Made by a program: the position numbers and the translations under genes. From Gymnogyps californianus (Eukaryota; Chordata; Aves; Accipitriformes; Cathartidae): a DNA stretch of 64,000 nucleotides. Positions within the stretch are counted from its first letter, which is position 1. Each line of letters begins with the position of its first letter. Under the pieces are notes generated by a model. That model was not told where the DNA came from, searched no databases, and worked only from the letters and a program-made list of their open reading frames with translations. Positions 49,726 through 63,044 of the stretch are shown in pieces. The stretch covers positions 2,728,001 to 2,792,000 of the forward strand of contig NC_059478.1 of assembly GCF_018139145.2 (NCBI RefSeq), given 5' to 3'.

Positions 49726-51839
49726 GTGGTAATATGAGGGTCATATATCACTGTTTTGGAAAAACTTATATGGCAAATCCCTACGAGAAGACAATAGAAT
49801 TGCTTCATCTTACTCTGAATTGCCATTCAATTTTAGCAAGCAAAGGCTACCACCAGTAATGAAAGAGACAGAAAAGTCTTATTATGTGGCAACAAATTAG
49901 TATAGAGACTGCAAGTGTGTCGTTGAACAGTTCCCAGCCTCACCCTTTACCCATTGTTCTGGTGAAAGAATTTGCTGCCTACATACACCAAGGCAGCAGA
50001 AACTAAGGGGTGAGGGGAACATTACTATGCCTTAGGTAAGAGTGCTCCCTTCTGGCTACAGGTCTGAAAGAAGACAATCTGAAAAGAAGCGATCTTCGTT
50101 TGCCTAGACGTAAATTGAGAAAGTCACGCATCATATTGTCCTATGCACTTAATTTAAAAAAAAAAGTTAGGACACAAACACCTGGTTGCAAAGAGTATTT
50201 CAACACTATCAGAACCCCTCACCCCACCACCAAGACACTAAAGGAGGGAAAACACTTTTTAAGGAGGGAAAAAGAATATCAGAACAGATGTATAAGCACT
50301 TTCAGCTGAACATTTCCACTAATGCATTTCCAAAAGCACTAGTCGCGTCATGCTTTCTGCAAACGTCTCATTAATAATCTATCGTTCATATAAACTTCAC
50401 AATGAATGGAATACTAAGTACTATCGAATTAAAGCAATTGGTTTGATTTTTGTAGAAAAATGGTCGCTCTTCAAAGAGGGATTAGGCCAACTTAATTAAA
50501 GGAACACACAGAACTATTAATGGTAGTTTTATCAACAGACGTGAAACACAAGAATTCAGACTATTTGGCAGCCAGGCGTACTGCTCAAAATCATTTCCAA
50601 CCGTCACACCTGATGAAGCTAAGGAATGCTTATTTTAGTAAACAAAGTTTCCATGTCTTGACATGATAATCTAAGATTTTTATCCAACCAGTAAATTCAT
50701 TTAACAGTTCTGCTTAAAAAGCATTTAGACAGTTAAGTACACTGCAATGCACACAAACGTAGGGGTAGTTTACAAATACAGTTGAGACGATAACTAAGCG
50801 TGGTGCAATCCACACGATTCTTACCTCACTTTCCATGCGGAAGCATACAGAAAATAATCCAAAGTAATATTTTTTAAATGTGTTTAGGTAACACTAGCTA
50901 CGGTTTATGTAAAGAACATTTGAGAAGACAGTCCTTACAAAATACAACCTGCAGTCATTGTTTTTTGAGTGACCACTTTTATACTTCCCTCACTCAGCGC
51001 TCACTCAAAACCGCTCTACAGACTTTATTTCCCAAAGTATCTTCCACAATCTCAGGCAACTAGTTCATGTAATTACTCTCATACAGCCACAACTGTTACT
51101 ATTATTGACAAATAAGGGTAGATAGGATAAAGAGGGAGGGTTTCGTTCTACAAGCACATCACTGAAAACATTTCATGTTTTCAGCCAGCAAATGACTGCA
51201 TAAAATATATGTAATATGATAACTACAGATACGGTTCTCACTCTGAATCATCCTCTCTTCCTCTTTTAGATATGCAAATATTTTATGAAATGTCAAGTTG
51301 TTGGGGTTTTTTTTAAATACCATGTTTGATCTTTTAAAATATGTTAAAGATAGCAAAACCTAATGAGGTACCAAAATACATACAAACATTTTCCTTCTCA
51401 GTTACATCTTTAGAACCTCAAAAGAGATCAATGTAACGTTATTAACCCAGGGAAATGGGTAGAAGCAGATATGAAAGCCAGCTGCGTGTTATGTGACAGG
51501 CATTACAGTGCTTCAGGCATACGGCTCTCCTTTTCAAAGGCAAACACCGACCTCTACGGGCAACGTGTAATGGTGCAAAATAAAGTACGGAAGAAAGGCC
51601 AAACGTGCATGCAAAAAAATTTCAAAAAGCTTTGTGCACCTCTCTGTAAGACAAAGTCATTACACTGAAGTAGGATATGGATAAGGACAAGGATCCTTTC
51701 TCTGGATGCAATGATGGACTTCAGAAACAGTTACATCCCTCACCAAAACGGCTTTCATCAGTTTTGTGTCATCCTTCAGTGGAACAGATTTTGCCTGTAA
51801 ACAGACTAAATTCAACATAAAAAGCAGTACTAATACCGA
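49726..51839. other. Non-coding AT-rich stretch
   Basis: No gene, RNA or repeat recognised after the CR1 3' end. The frames are short and without domains. Confidence 0.55.
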
Positions 51840-52330
51840 GAGAATTACTCACAAAAGCACCCCCCCAATGCTTGAACCACTCCGGATCACAACCTCGCGT
51901 ACTGCAGGTGGTCCTGAGCCCCCAGGATGATGGGGAAAACACGGGCGTCTCGACTGCATGCCAACATTTGAGATCCTCCATGCCAAGGCTGCGACGGTGG
52001 TCCAGCCCTGGCCCCGGGGTCGCACGAAGTATGTAAGGATGGGCAACCAGGATGAAGGAGCAGATGTCACGGTGCCGGGGGATGGCCAGTTGGGAATATG
52101 GCTTCTCCTCGTCCCTCTTCAAAGACGGGGCACTGCCAGCGGGTGCAGAACCATCGCCGTCTGTGTGATGGAGACTCGGACCACACCGGGAGAAAAACCA
52201 AGACACAAACGATGACACAAAATGCAAAAATATGAAACAGCAGTGCACGGCTGGGCAGTGGGAAGATGGGACAAGCCTCACCCTGACAGCGTGAGGACAG
52301 CCAGATCTGGGCTATCCCCCAGCACCTTCA
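51840..52330. promoter_or_regulatory. CpG-enriched patch
   Basis: CpG and GC content rise sharply between AT-rich flanks, for example around 51882-51902, 51988-52030 and 52066-52150. A 170-codon minus frame (51769-52281) and an 85-codon plus frame (51958-52215) overlap here on opposite strands. Neither has a domain or a family I recognise, and both extend mainly because stop codons are rare in GC-rich DNA. A regulatory or promoter role is possible. Confidence 0.3.
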
Positions 52331-53765
52331 GTACTATCGTCCAGTTGCACGAGGCTCTTATGACCTCTTCAGTGAAAAAATAACTAAACAGACCAAAATT
52401 TTAAGGTTTGCTGTGCCTCAGAACTGCAACAGGGCAAGACGCTGCAGCTCCTTGACGAACAGGACACGGGAAACACATTGCTCCTCTTCCTGCTCTTTAT
52501 TTTAATCTTCCTTAAGTTAATGACAGGGATGCAAACAAACGGAGTTTTCCTAATTGGTTTAAGATCAGTTTCCATGCCAAGATTTAATCCACCTTTTTGC
52601 AACAAAGGGCTTTTTAAGCCAATGATGAACAACTGTAATTTTGTAAATATTCTTGCAAGTACAAGTTCTTCATCATTAGATATAAAACTATGATGAAATA
52701 ACACTAGTAATCAATTTCTTAAATAGATATTTTTCTGAAATCATGGCACGTACACTACAGCTTGCTAGCAGAGAAAATGTAATTTTAAATTAAAGACATT
52801 AAGGGCATGTTTTAAACTAAAACTGTAGCAGTCTTATCTCATCAAAAGTAAGGAGGAAAGAAAAAAAGAAAAAAAAAAAAGAGAAAATCTAAAAATTTAA
52901 GAAAACTTACCAGTTTCAGAAGACTGTAAATGATTTCAAAATGGCATTTTTGGCCCTCACAAAGCTTTTTGGCCATGCTAATTTAAAAGGCTACCTCCAC
53001 AAGGCATACTGGGAATTTTTTTATGTTTTTTACATTCCTGTGACTTACAGTAGGGAAAAGCTAGAGGGTGATGGAGTTAAGAGCGAGTGATGGAGTTAAA
53101 AGTCACATCCAGGCCTTGCACTAAAATAATGCTGTCACAGAGAAGGAAATTAATGCCCACAGTCTGAAGTTGTAAAAATGGATGAAACAGATAAAAGTAA
53201 AAGGTAAACATTCAGAAACAATGATGTTCAATATCATACTCAAATACAAAGCAGTTTCAAATCTAATGTGACCCTCTGTCTTCAAAGAACTGGAAGTTGA
53301 CAAGTTTATATTTAGAAATCTCCTGCTTGCCCTCTTTCCTCTACATATGTCCTCCTCCTGTTGGGCCCTGGAAAAGCTCCATCAGCTACTTCATAGCTAA
53401 ATTGAATTCTGCCTACATGATGTTGTCTGAAAACAGTGATATTATATGTTTTCATATGAAATTTCTTGGTTTGCCCTGTGGAACAGAGCTAAGAAATTTT
53501 GAGACACAGAAAAACCTACAATAATGCGTAGCTTTGTCTTCCATGGCAATAATCTCAGTGAAGAATTTTGGCAGGTCCCCAACACATTTACGATGTTATT
53601 TCTAAGGATGAACCAGCCTTTAATAAGAAATAGAGTTTATTGATACAGGGGAGAACTTATTTCTGTTGCTCTTCTCTACAATCTTATTTCTAAGGAAACA
53701 GTGACCCTATTTTTCAATAATTTGCAACTGATCCTTAAACAGCTGTTACACTGTTAACAAATAAG
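52331..53765. other. Non-coding AT-rich stretch
   Basis: No gene recognised. A purine-rich AAAG/poly-A tract lies at about 52855-52885. Confidence 0.55.
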
Positions 53766-54360
53766 CAATCACAGAATAGCTGAGGTTGGAGGCACCTCTG
53801 GAGATGGTCCAAGTCCCACCGCCCCTGCTCAAGCAGGGTCAGCTAGAGCAGGGTGCCCAGGACTGATCAGTTGGGTTTGAGTATCTCCAAGGATGGAGGC
53901 TCCATAATTTCTCCTTTGCCAGTGTTCAATCATGTTCATGGCACAAAAGCATTTTCTTATGTTCATAGGAATTTCCTGCGTTTCAGTTTGTGTCCATTGC
54001 CTCTTGTCCTGTCACCGGGCACCACTGCCCACAGTCTGTCTCTCTCTTCTTTATACCCACCCATCAGATATTCATAAACACGGAGAAGATCCTTCATACA
54101 ACAGATGCTCCAATCCCTTAATCATCGTTGTGGCCCTTCATTGGACTCGCTCCAGTAAGCCCACATCTCTCCTGTACTGAGGAGCCCATGACTGGACACA
54201 GCACTCCAGATGTGCCTCTCTAGTGCTGAGATAAGCGACAGCGGCCTCGCAATGACACGGGCCAGCTCCCTCAGCACTCGTAGGTGCACCCCATGTCCCA
54301 TGGACTTGATTACATCCAATTTGTTTAAATGTTCCCTAACCCGATCCTCCTCCACAGCGA
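53766..54360 (-). mobile_element. CR1 LINE, reverse orientation, internally deleted
   Basis: On the plus strand this begins with the reverse-complemented CR1 3' end (AATCACAGAATAGCTGAGGTTGG, partly degenerate). It continues through CTGCTCAAGCAGGGTCAGCT (53826-53845), GTTTCAGTTTGTGTCCATTG and CCTCTTGTCCTGTCACCGGGC. At about 54225-54232 the sequence jumps from the ORF2 C-terminal region (the part encoding the HLE-C-Q-W block) straight to the RT segment encoding VLRELARVIARPLSLIS. In the long copy at 48 kb those two points are about 0.9 kb apart. A second gap of about 50 bp lies near 54085. The minus frame at 54122-54355 therefore joins two distant parts of ORF2 and is not a functional protein. 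Confidence 0.9.
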
Positions 54361-57300
54361 GGAGGAGGAGTCTTCCTTGTGCCAGACTTTCTGGGCTCAG
54401 GAGGATGGGGCTTAATGAAGGCTGGTCTTAATGAGGACTCAGACCTCTGGTGAGCTTTCAGTTTTATCAAGGGTCACTGCTGGGTGGATAAAATCAGGAC
54501 TGGCTGTTGACTGAAAGCTGGTCATTACTTTATCACTAATATTAGTCACAAATTACACAAAACCTCAGTTACCTAAGCTACCAGACGGCCACTCCAGCAA
54601 CCGCTTCAGAGCCAGTTTTCCAAAAGCTCTTGGTATCCTGCAAGTCTTGCTCACTATATGCACGGGGCAGTAACCCTCACGTTGCACCTATGTAGCATGT
54701 TCTCCCTCTCTATATGGTTTTTTTAACTGGGTCAAATTTGCTGATTTTGGTGCAACAATAAACTATCTGCATTACTGCTGCATAAGCACTTTGAATGAGC
54801 TGAAAGCTAACGATGGACTGAAACTGTGCGGACCATAGAAGTTCACATGCAGTTCACACTAACGTTTTGGATTAGCTTTATCCCAGTAGACATTATCAAT
54901 GTCTTGATTGTAGTGCGATATACCCACCAGCTGTTTCAGGGTCCAAGTAGAGAACTCCAAAAGAAATGTGCCACGTGAGAGAGCAAACAGCTTCAAGCAC
55001 AGCAGTTCCCACCGTCCCATGGGCTGTCGGCAGCAGCATTTCCCAGTTCTCCTTGACTGCACAACCAAAACGAGACACGAGCTCAAGGGGAGGAGGACTC
55101 TCGGTTAAGGTACCTCACTGCACTCGGGTCATTTCCACACTGCCTCACCAGGAGATGCATGGGCATGGACACCAAAGCCAGGGTCCCGGTCCCTGTCCCT
55201 TCCCCACCTCTGCTGGCATTCATTACTTGTCAGTATTTCCACAGAGTCACCCTCCTTAAGCTCATCTGAGCAACAGTGTGGGTGAGAGATGGGACCTTCT
55301 TGGCCGCAAAGCATCCAGCTACGTGTAAGAGCCACAGCTGCTGATGTTTAAACACAAGTCTTCCATTTAAAGCTGCTTTGAATTTAACGTTTCTTAATGC
55401 TGCATAAGACATTATAGTCTTCCATCCAATAAAATTCTCTCCCCCCTTTTTTCATTTTCACTCTGTAAGTACTTCATTTTTAAAATGAATGAGTAGCTAG
55501 GTATGACTGGGTGATTTATTTGAATATTAGCATTATTTCCGTGAATAGTTTTATCCTTTTTATAAACGGGAGTCCTATCACAATTCAGAAATATTTACAA
55601 GGTCATCAGGGTTGTAAGAGTAGCATTCCTGTGTACAGTAACGGGTTCTTATACTGTGCTTATAATCCATCTGTATATCTTCAGCATTTTTAATACACCT
55701 TGCTCCGCAATACCAAGGTGCCAGCTGTATTTCTTCTTCAGGCTCAGTTGTTTTTCTCCCTTCCCAATTGTATCTATGCACTAAATCCTTTAAACCTCTA
55801 TCCAGTCTGCAACTTCATTGGCTCAAACTAATGAACAGTATTTTCTAATTCCCTTATGATAATCCTATTAACTGTCCAAAGCTATTTCTGCAAGGGTCAT
55901 CAATACACAGATGTAAATCTGAGACCAGGTCTATCTGTGGTCAGTTGTAATCCAGCTCCTCTCCTTGAAACCACCAAGGACATTTGTCAGCGCTCGGAAA
56001 AAGCGGAGCTGAGCAACTGAGCTTCTCAGGTAGAGTGATTTGTATGTTGATTGCCTTTCAGGTTTTATTTTAGTAGGGGAATAAAATATGGTGTTTTGAA
56101 GATGGCCACAGCTGCTAAAATTTATCAGCGGTGTATTAAACGTTCTAATAGATAAACTTAACCGATACAGTCTCTCAGAAGAACCTCACCTTTGGCATCA
56201 GGCTGAAATGTAGCTCTTGTGATAAAAACTAATGCCAGATTTCCAGTTATGAATTTGGCAGGCTGTTTTGATTAAGCTGAGAATAACAAGCTACAAGAGC
56301 TGTCATTATTCGTGCTTTAAATAAATACAGGGTTTGCTCTAGCATGGACAGTAAGCGGTGCTTCACTCCAGATGGAGTCATTTTGGGGAAGAGGAAATAT
56401 ATGAGAAATCTAGATGCCTGAGCTGCTGACGGCGTGTGCCCAGACTATCAGAAGTGACACCTATGTCTAATTTAATAGAGCTTTTCTATTCCTTGCATGG
56501 AATCCTCTCTCTCTTTATTTGATTTTGTCATTGACTTAATTCAAAATGGGATTTCTGCTCTTTTGTAACCTATCTTTGAATACTAACCTGTATATAAGAA
56601 TCTGCAAGACAACATAAACACGCCATTTCTTCTGCCTGTACGGGGATAGAGTTCTGTGCTCTGGTGAAGGGTGAGTGAAGGGCTCAAATGTCTGGGATAA
56701 TCCCCAGAGAATTTTCATGTCTGGGTCCATCATTTTCAGAGCCTCCAAGAAACTCTAAATCCTAACTTTAGAATAAAACCTTCTTACCCGGCTATCTAAT
56801 TTCAGGCTCAGAATTGTTTTCTCGCAAAAGAATGTTTTGGTAAGTATAAATATTGGTGTGAAAGAATAATAAACCCAATGTACTGGACAAGAAATTTCTC
56901 TATGATGTAGCTGGTGTGACAGCATTAATTTCAGGCAGGCTGCAAGTATGTAACTAAAGGTATAAATGATGTGTTACATGAAAAGATGAAGAAAATGTCC
57001 CTGTCTAGCTGGTGAGCCTACCTCCTTTGAGGGCAATCTGCCATTGACAGCAATGGAAAAAATCATCAGGTCCACAGTTGAGTGGAGATGCAGAGACTGC
57101 TTTACTTACCTACCAGTATTTTGCTGTTCTCAGTGGCACGTCTTTGTCATTTGTACTCAGTTTTGGATTTGGCAGTGGGCATAAGAACAGCCATATATAT
57201 GTCAATCCTTAAAAAATAACCATACCATGAGCAAACAAAGAAAACTTAGTAAATATAACAGTCCACTAAACTCCCATTTTTTGATACTGAGAGATTGCTT

Positions 57301-59670
57301 TCTACAGCTGAGATCCCCAGAAGATGAGCCTGTTGTGAATTGTACAGGTCTAAGTGGTCAAGAAACCTTGGGGCAAAATTACGTTTTGGATTCTTGCTTC
57401 CAACCTGCTTACACAAACAATATGATCTTCACAATCAACAGCTTTACAACTTTTCTGCAAGTACTTGAAATTTTTTTGACAGGAGGGAACAGTTTGAACA
57501 TAAAGTCACTCTTCTGCAGCTGATATATACCAGATTGCTAGAATTAGACCTGAATACTTTATCCTAGTTCAGAATGGGATTTTAAGCTGATCTGTTATAA
57601 ATATTAATGTCTAATCCCAGCAACTCTAATTACAGCACAGCTAAAATAATGGGGAAATGCATTAGAGCATGAAAGATAATAATCAAAATAACACAACTTG
57701 AGAGCAAATTGCATAGCTAAAGATGATTGCGATATGCCAGTATATGCAACTACTGGTTTCCAGTGATAAAGGGAATTCATCACTAGCAGCAATGGATCTT
57801 GGAACCATCACAGGGTTCCCTTATTCCTAATTTATAAAGTGCAAAAAACCCTACAGGTATTTTACATCTTCAAAATACTCATGATGCCGTCTGTCCATAT
57901 CCTCATCTCAACTGCAAAGTTTTTTCCTGGGTGAACTACATTATTAAAGGACATCCCTGCCCCTTTCCAGCCCTCCAAAAAAAAAAAGAGCAAAGAGAGC
58001 ACCAATTCAGAAAAAAGGGCCTGACTGATAGAATCAGTAGCCCCACCTCAGTGGAGAAATAATCTTCAATAAATATTGCACTAATATTTAGGATTACAGG
58101 GATTAACCACCTCAGTTGTACAACTAACTGCCGTTATAGGAGGCTGCGATTCTCACTATATGCAAAAGCTGTGCAACTTCAGAATAGTCTTAAATGCAGA
58201 CGATGCAAGAACTTATGAAAAATCTACATCACCCTTAAATTTCCACCCTGACTTTTAGACCTATTGTCTTCTTAGACACTTTCAGATAGCCAGTGGTATA
58301 AAACCAGAATAACAAACCCATATTCCACAAGCCACCTGTGGACAGAAAACCCTCCAGAGACTGTACAGCACTCTAGTTAGACACGGGTGAGCAAGGAGAG
58401 GGAAAAAAAAAAAATCAGGTTGCCTCCATGATTTAGTATGTTTAACATGGCAAAAGGATGCAGGGAACTCAGCTGGAGAGTCTGGTAACTAGCTTTCAGT
58501 GCTATCCCATCTTAAACTACATAATAGGCTTTATTTTAAGGCATATGGCTAACCACAGTTAGACTGAATTATAACCTTAATTCGGAATTCCTTGAATGAG
58601 CACAAAGATTTAGCCTGAGTCCCAATACAGTGAAATGTTTCTCACTGATTTAAATGTAAGCTGGAACACGCTATAAATCAACACAGAGAACTCCGTTATA
58701 TTGCGACAAGCATACAACACAGGTTTTGCCTGTAATGTTCAATGCTTACGGAATTCAAGTGAAAGCTGTAGAGCAATTTTCACAATCAGTATCTAAGTAC
58801 AGAGCAATTCCTATTCTTCCGCTTACTGGAAGGAAGATATCAAAGAACTGTAAGTAGAAGAACATAAAATGAAAGCGAGAAATGGGGTCTACCCAATACC
58901 AGCTATGAGCAGAGTTGGCCAAAATTAGGGGAATAGCACTTTCTGCGTAAAAGAATAAAAATCAAAACCAAACAAAAAAAGCCCTTCCAACTATTTCAAG
59001 TGAAAGACTTTGTGAATTCATGTCACCTCTTGTATTAATTCTTTTTTTTAAGCGGAAATGAAACATTTCAATTTTTCATTAGCATTTTCATTTTGGACGT
59101 ACATGCAAGATGAGGGCAACAACAAGTAGAGGAAGTATGATAAGCCTGAAAAATAGCTCCATATATTTGCCTGCCAAAACAAGAAACTGTTTTTGATGAC
59201 CCAGAACCCTTTCCACTCGAACAGCCACAGATAATAGAAGAGAAAGAAGGAAAATGCAAGAAATCGCAGTGAGCAAATGCCATATAGTTTTTCTCACTGC
59301 ATTCAATCAGGGGAAGGGATGGCAACGTTGCGGGAACAGCGATTCCTGCAGAGAGAGCTAAGCTGGGCTTTAATGAGCCATCTCAGCTGCTCCGAGCAAA
59401 GTACCTGCTGCATTACAAAACTCCACACGGTCAAAACCCCTCCAAGAAATTTCCAAATTACCACTCGTGTTACCTAAGCCATCCATCCGAATAAGGCTCT
59501 GTGAACTGTAACAGCAGCAGTGACTCCAGCCTAAACTCAGCCACGCTGGGCGGCAGATTCAGTTCTTGGTCTTTCTCAGCCTCATAGAAAACTGCTGGCT
59601 GACAGGTCTTGCACAGAGCCAGGTGAAAATGTGTTATCAAAGCTGTTCTTAACAAAAACTATTTCACTGA
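54361..59670. other. Non-coding stretch
   Basis: No gene, RNA or repeat family recognised. A GAGGAG-rich run lies at 54357-54370. The frame at 57227-57523 contains an acceptor-like TTTCTACAG near 57308 but no good donor and no recognisable protein, so it is not called. Confidence 0.5.
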
Positions 59671-59693
59671 TTTTTTTTTGGGGGGGGGGGGGG
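59671..59693. repeat. T9-G14 homopolymer junction
   Basis: Nine T followed by fourteen G, then AGGCGG. The G run could form a G-quadruplex between strands or on slippage. It is also a classic assembly and sequencing trouble spot, so its exact length is unreliable. Confidence 0.9.
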
Positions 59694-62600
59694 AGGCGGT
59701 AATTGTTTCAGTGTTGATGAGAACTTCCACAAAAGCAATATCATTGTTCTGAAAACATTAAAGTAATAAATTCAAATGGCATCTTGAAATTAAATTTGTT
59801 TCTATTTGCATATCCTTGCCATTTCAGTGGTATAACAGTCATTCATAATATGACATCATAATTAAAATATTCTTAAATGACTCCATTTAGGCAATATTTT
59901 AAGGAGAGTTGCTTTGCATGGAATTAAATATTTTATCTCAATTTGAGATGAAAGCATGTTATAATAAAGTCTTGTCATTTTGACACAAAGTATCAAATAA
60001 AATAATTGCAGCGCTGAGTCCTGTCCTTCATAATTGCTGGAATCCTATTAAAATAGCTGCCTCCAGCAGTACCCAAAGATAACCACACAGTCCCATTTCT
60101 CCTTATAGCAGGGACACTGTCTAGGCTTAAAGCAGTAAAGATACTAGCTACTCCTTTTCTCAGAGATCCCTTAAAGAAGGCCTTTGAAATTTTTAAATAA
60201 AGCAAACTGAGACTGTTTTGAAAGCAATTATGAGATAAAGCCTTGGATCTCATCTCTTTGAAAGCACACAATGATGAAATGCCTTCACTGAAAATTTTAA
60301 GTTAAATTGAAGCATATCAATGCTGTTGACCATTAAGTACAGTGGTGGTGTCCTTTGAACCCTCAATGACACGCAAAACTGGTCGTGGGGAGACCTCATT
60401 TCTTTCTTGAGAAGAGATCCCAGAAGGCAGCATTTGGCAACTGCTCACCTTCGTTCTCTCACACGTTGCACGCTGTCCGGGTTTATTTTGTTACATATCG
60501 CATTTGGTTGCAGGCAAGAGGCACATTTGAAAATACAGCCTAGCTAAAAATAACCTTGCTAAGCTTTAAGCCAAACAGGATGAAGTAAACCCTCAGAAAG
60601 AGTTAGGAGAAGTTAGGCTCTATCAGATGAGGAAACATGCCAGCCATGGACCATCCAAGGTCTAAATATAGTGCCTTTAGACCTTGGGGACTTCCTCAGT
60701 GCCCACGCTACAGCCACCTCCAGGCACCCTTTGCTTTTCAGGAGACTGTCTCTCCCAATGAATGCAAATTTTTGTTCCCATTATCGATGCCTGCATCCTC
60801 TCCAGATTAGTTAAGTTCTGCAGTTCGTCCAAAAAGGGTTTCAGGCCACTGAACCAAGTTGTCTCAGAGATGTCAGTAATCCACAATCTATGGTAAACAG
60901 CAAACTAGAATGCATGTATTCAGATCTTACTTAGATAACTTAATAAATCATTTTAGAAAGTGGCTATTCATTTAAAATATGGTAGCAATCATTTTAGGAC
61001 TTTAGAATTTTATTATACTCTTCTGTTTAGTATGAATATTGATGCGTCATCCAATATTTAAAATATAGGGATTAATATAGACTTGCTGTCATACAGACCA
61101 ACCTAGTGTTTATCGACTGTTAAATAGTTAAGTGAATTATAATTTGATTTTTTTTTAGAGTGCTTGTTGGAACACATCAATAAATGAGGCTCTTACAAAC
61201 TGATGCACATTTGAACTGTTCTGTTGGGACAGTTAATGCTGTAACAGTCATTTATCCTGTAAATCCAAATAACTGACATCATGGTAATCTGAAATAGCAT
61301 GTTTTTTCTCTGATTTATGATACTCTCTGGTTTTGTATCTGAGTCTAATTCTCCCAAAGGGAGAGTGAGCGCTCTCGCATGCATTCACATCGAGAATCCA
61401 CAAATAGAGCCCCTTTAAGCGCTGACGCCACAGCAAAAAGCTGTTAGACACCAAAATCGTTAGGAAAAAAATCCTAGAAAAATCAGATTTCATTACTTCT
61501 AATGCTCACAGAATTCCTCTCCTTTCCTAAATACAGCACGCTGCATACGGCTGCGACTCCATCCACTTCCCATGTCTGCTGCAGCTAATTCCACAGCTGC
61601 AGGCAGGTTCCTACAGCGGCTCAGGTTTAACCAAACGTTACCCTCTGCCGCACAAACAAATCCGGAGGGAGGAGAAAAACCACCATCAGAACACCTTCAG
61701 TATCTCTTGTTCTTACTTCTCCTGATCCTATGGCCAGCTGCTGCAAACAGAAGAGGTCAGGACCCGGCTTATCTTATCACGTCAGCCACAATAGCAATGA
61801 GACAGGGCTGCTCTGACACTTTGCAGAAGGTACCTAAATCCTGCAGCAACTTCCTACAACACAAGGAACATTGTGTTCAGACACTTACCACTCATTTCCT
61901 ATTTTATTCACTAGAAACTTGCGCTGTTGAGTATATTTTCCATTTACCCTTAAGATTAGCACTGAGGAACCAAAGGAATTCAGGCATCTTTGCCCATACC
62001 TAGGACCGCAGTATCTGAGATACTGTTATTTCTTGGGTTTTGCATAAGCATTTCCACATCACGCAGGTGATAGTAATGCTTCACCTGGGCTTTGCTCCAA
62101 ATTCTGTCCCTCGGAGGTAAATTGGCATTCGAGTGCTGTATTGGTGTGCTCATTGTGCTGGTGTGCACATACGAAGCAGATGAAATGATCAGAGGCATTT
62201 ACAGTAAGATCTTTTCCGATAAGATCGGTTTGTTCCCTTCATTTTCCTTTTTCCCTTTCCCTTCTTTTCCCCCACTCTCCCCTAAGAAAACAAGCTTCCT
62301 CATACCTCCTGCTGCTTGTTACAACGAGCCCTTTTCTGCTGATGCTGATGCTCTTTTCTTCTGCTCAGATGAATGTTAGAAGCCTTCAAGAAATGATCAC
62401 TCTTAGATGGCTGCAGCTGGGCTGGCTTCTTATGGGGTGACACAACTGTAGCCTGAGCATGGGAAAGGCTAAAATATTTGGAATTAATTTCATGATAGAG
62501 CCGTGGCAGTCCCTGTGAAGGAGTCTTAGAAACAACTAACTCTACACAAAAAAATTGTCCCAGAATTTGCGCTCCAGTTTCTACACAAATAAAAGCAAGT

Positions 62601-62928
62601 CCCAGGGAAAGGATTTACTATGCTGTTTATCTGAGCTATGTTTTGGAGCGGGATAGGAAAAGCATGTGTTTTAAGCCATCGGCTTTTTCTCCAAATTGTG
62701 ACATTTATCTACATGTTCAGAGAAACTTGTGTAAATGCCTTAGTTGCTGCATAACTGCAACCCCAGTTTGCTTAGTTTTGGTCTGCAAAGGAAGCAAAAA
62801 CATTAATTCTAATTTTATGCAGTTTTACAAGTGTTTACAATTTAGCTGGAGAAAGTTCACCATTTATAATTAAGAGTCAATCACAGGATCCAAAGAAAAA
62901 CATGAAGCCTCTGGAATGACACCAATGG
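59694..62928. other. Non-coding stretch
   Basis: No gene confidently recognised. A 143-codon plus frame at 61572-62003 starts at an ATG and contains a Leu-rich hydrophobic run (LQYLLFLLLLILW). It lacks a Kozak or promoter context that stands out and has no identifiable family; I leave it uncalled. Confidence 0.45.
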
Positions 62929-62936
62929 TATAAAAG
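62929..62936 (+). promoter_or_regulatory. TATA-box-like element
   Basis: TATAAAAG is a strong match to the TATA consensus. It lies about 110 bp upstream of the ATG at 63045, which would place a start site near 62960. TATA-like words are common in AT-rich DNA, so this is weak alone. Confidence 0.3.
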
Positions 62937-63044
62937 ATCTGTGCAGGAAAGGGATAACTGCTGCAGGAATTACAGCTCTCCAGGGCTCTCTGGCCACACG
63001 ATACTGTCCGCTTTGGCTTTCATCTTCTGATTAATAAAGGTAAC

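Noticed and set aside
57227..57523. Possible exon with acceptor-like TTTCTACAG near 57308
   Set aside because: The only nearby donor (GTCTAA) is poor and the translated segment is not recognisable.
61572..62003. 143-codon ATG frame with a Leu-rich hydrophobic run
   Set aside because: No family, no splice or promoter context that stands out, and the hydrophobic run comes from a CT-rich tract.
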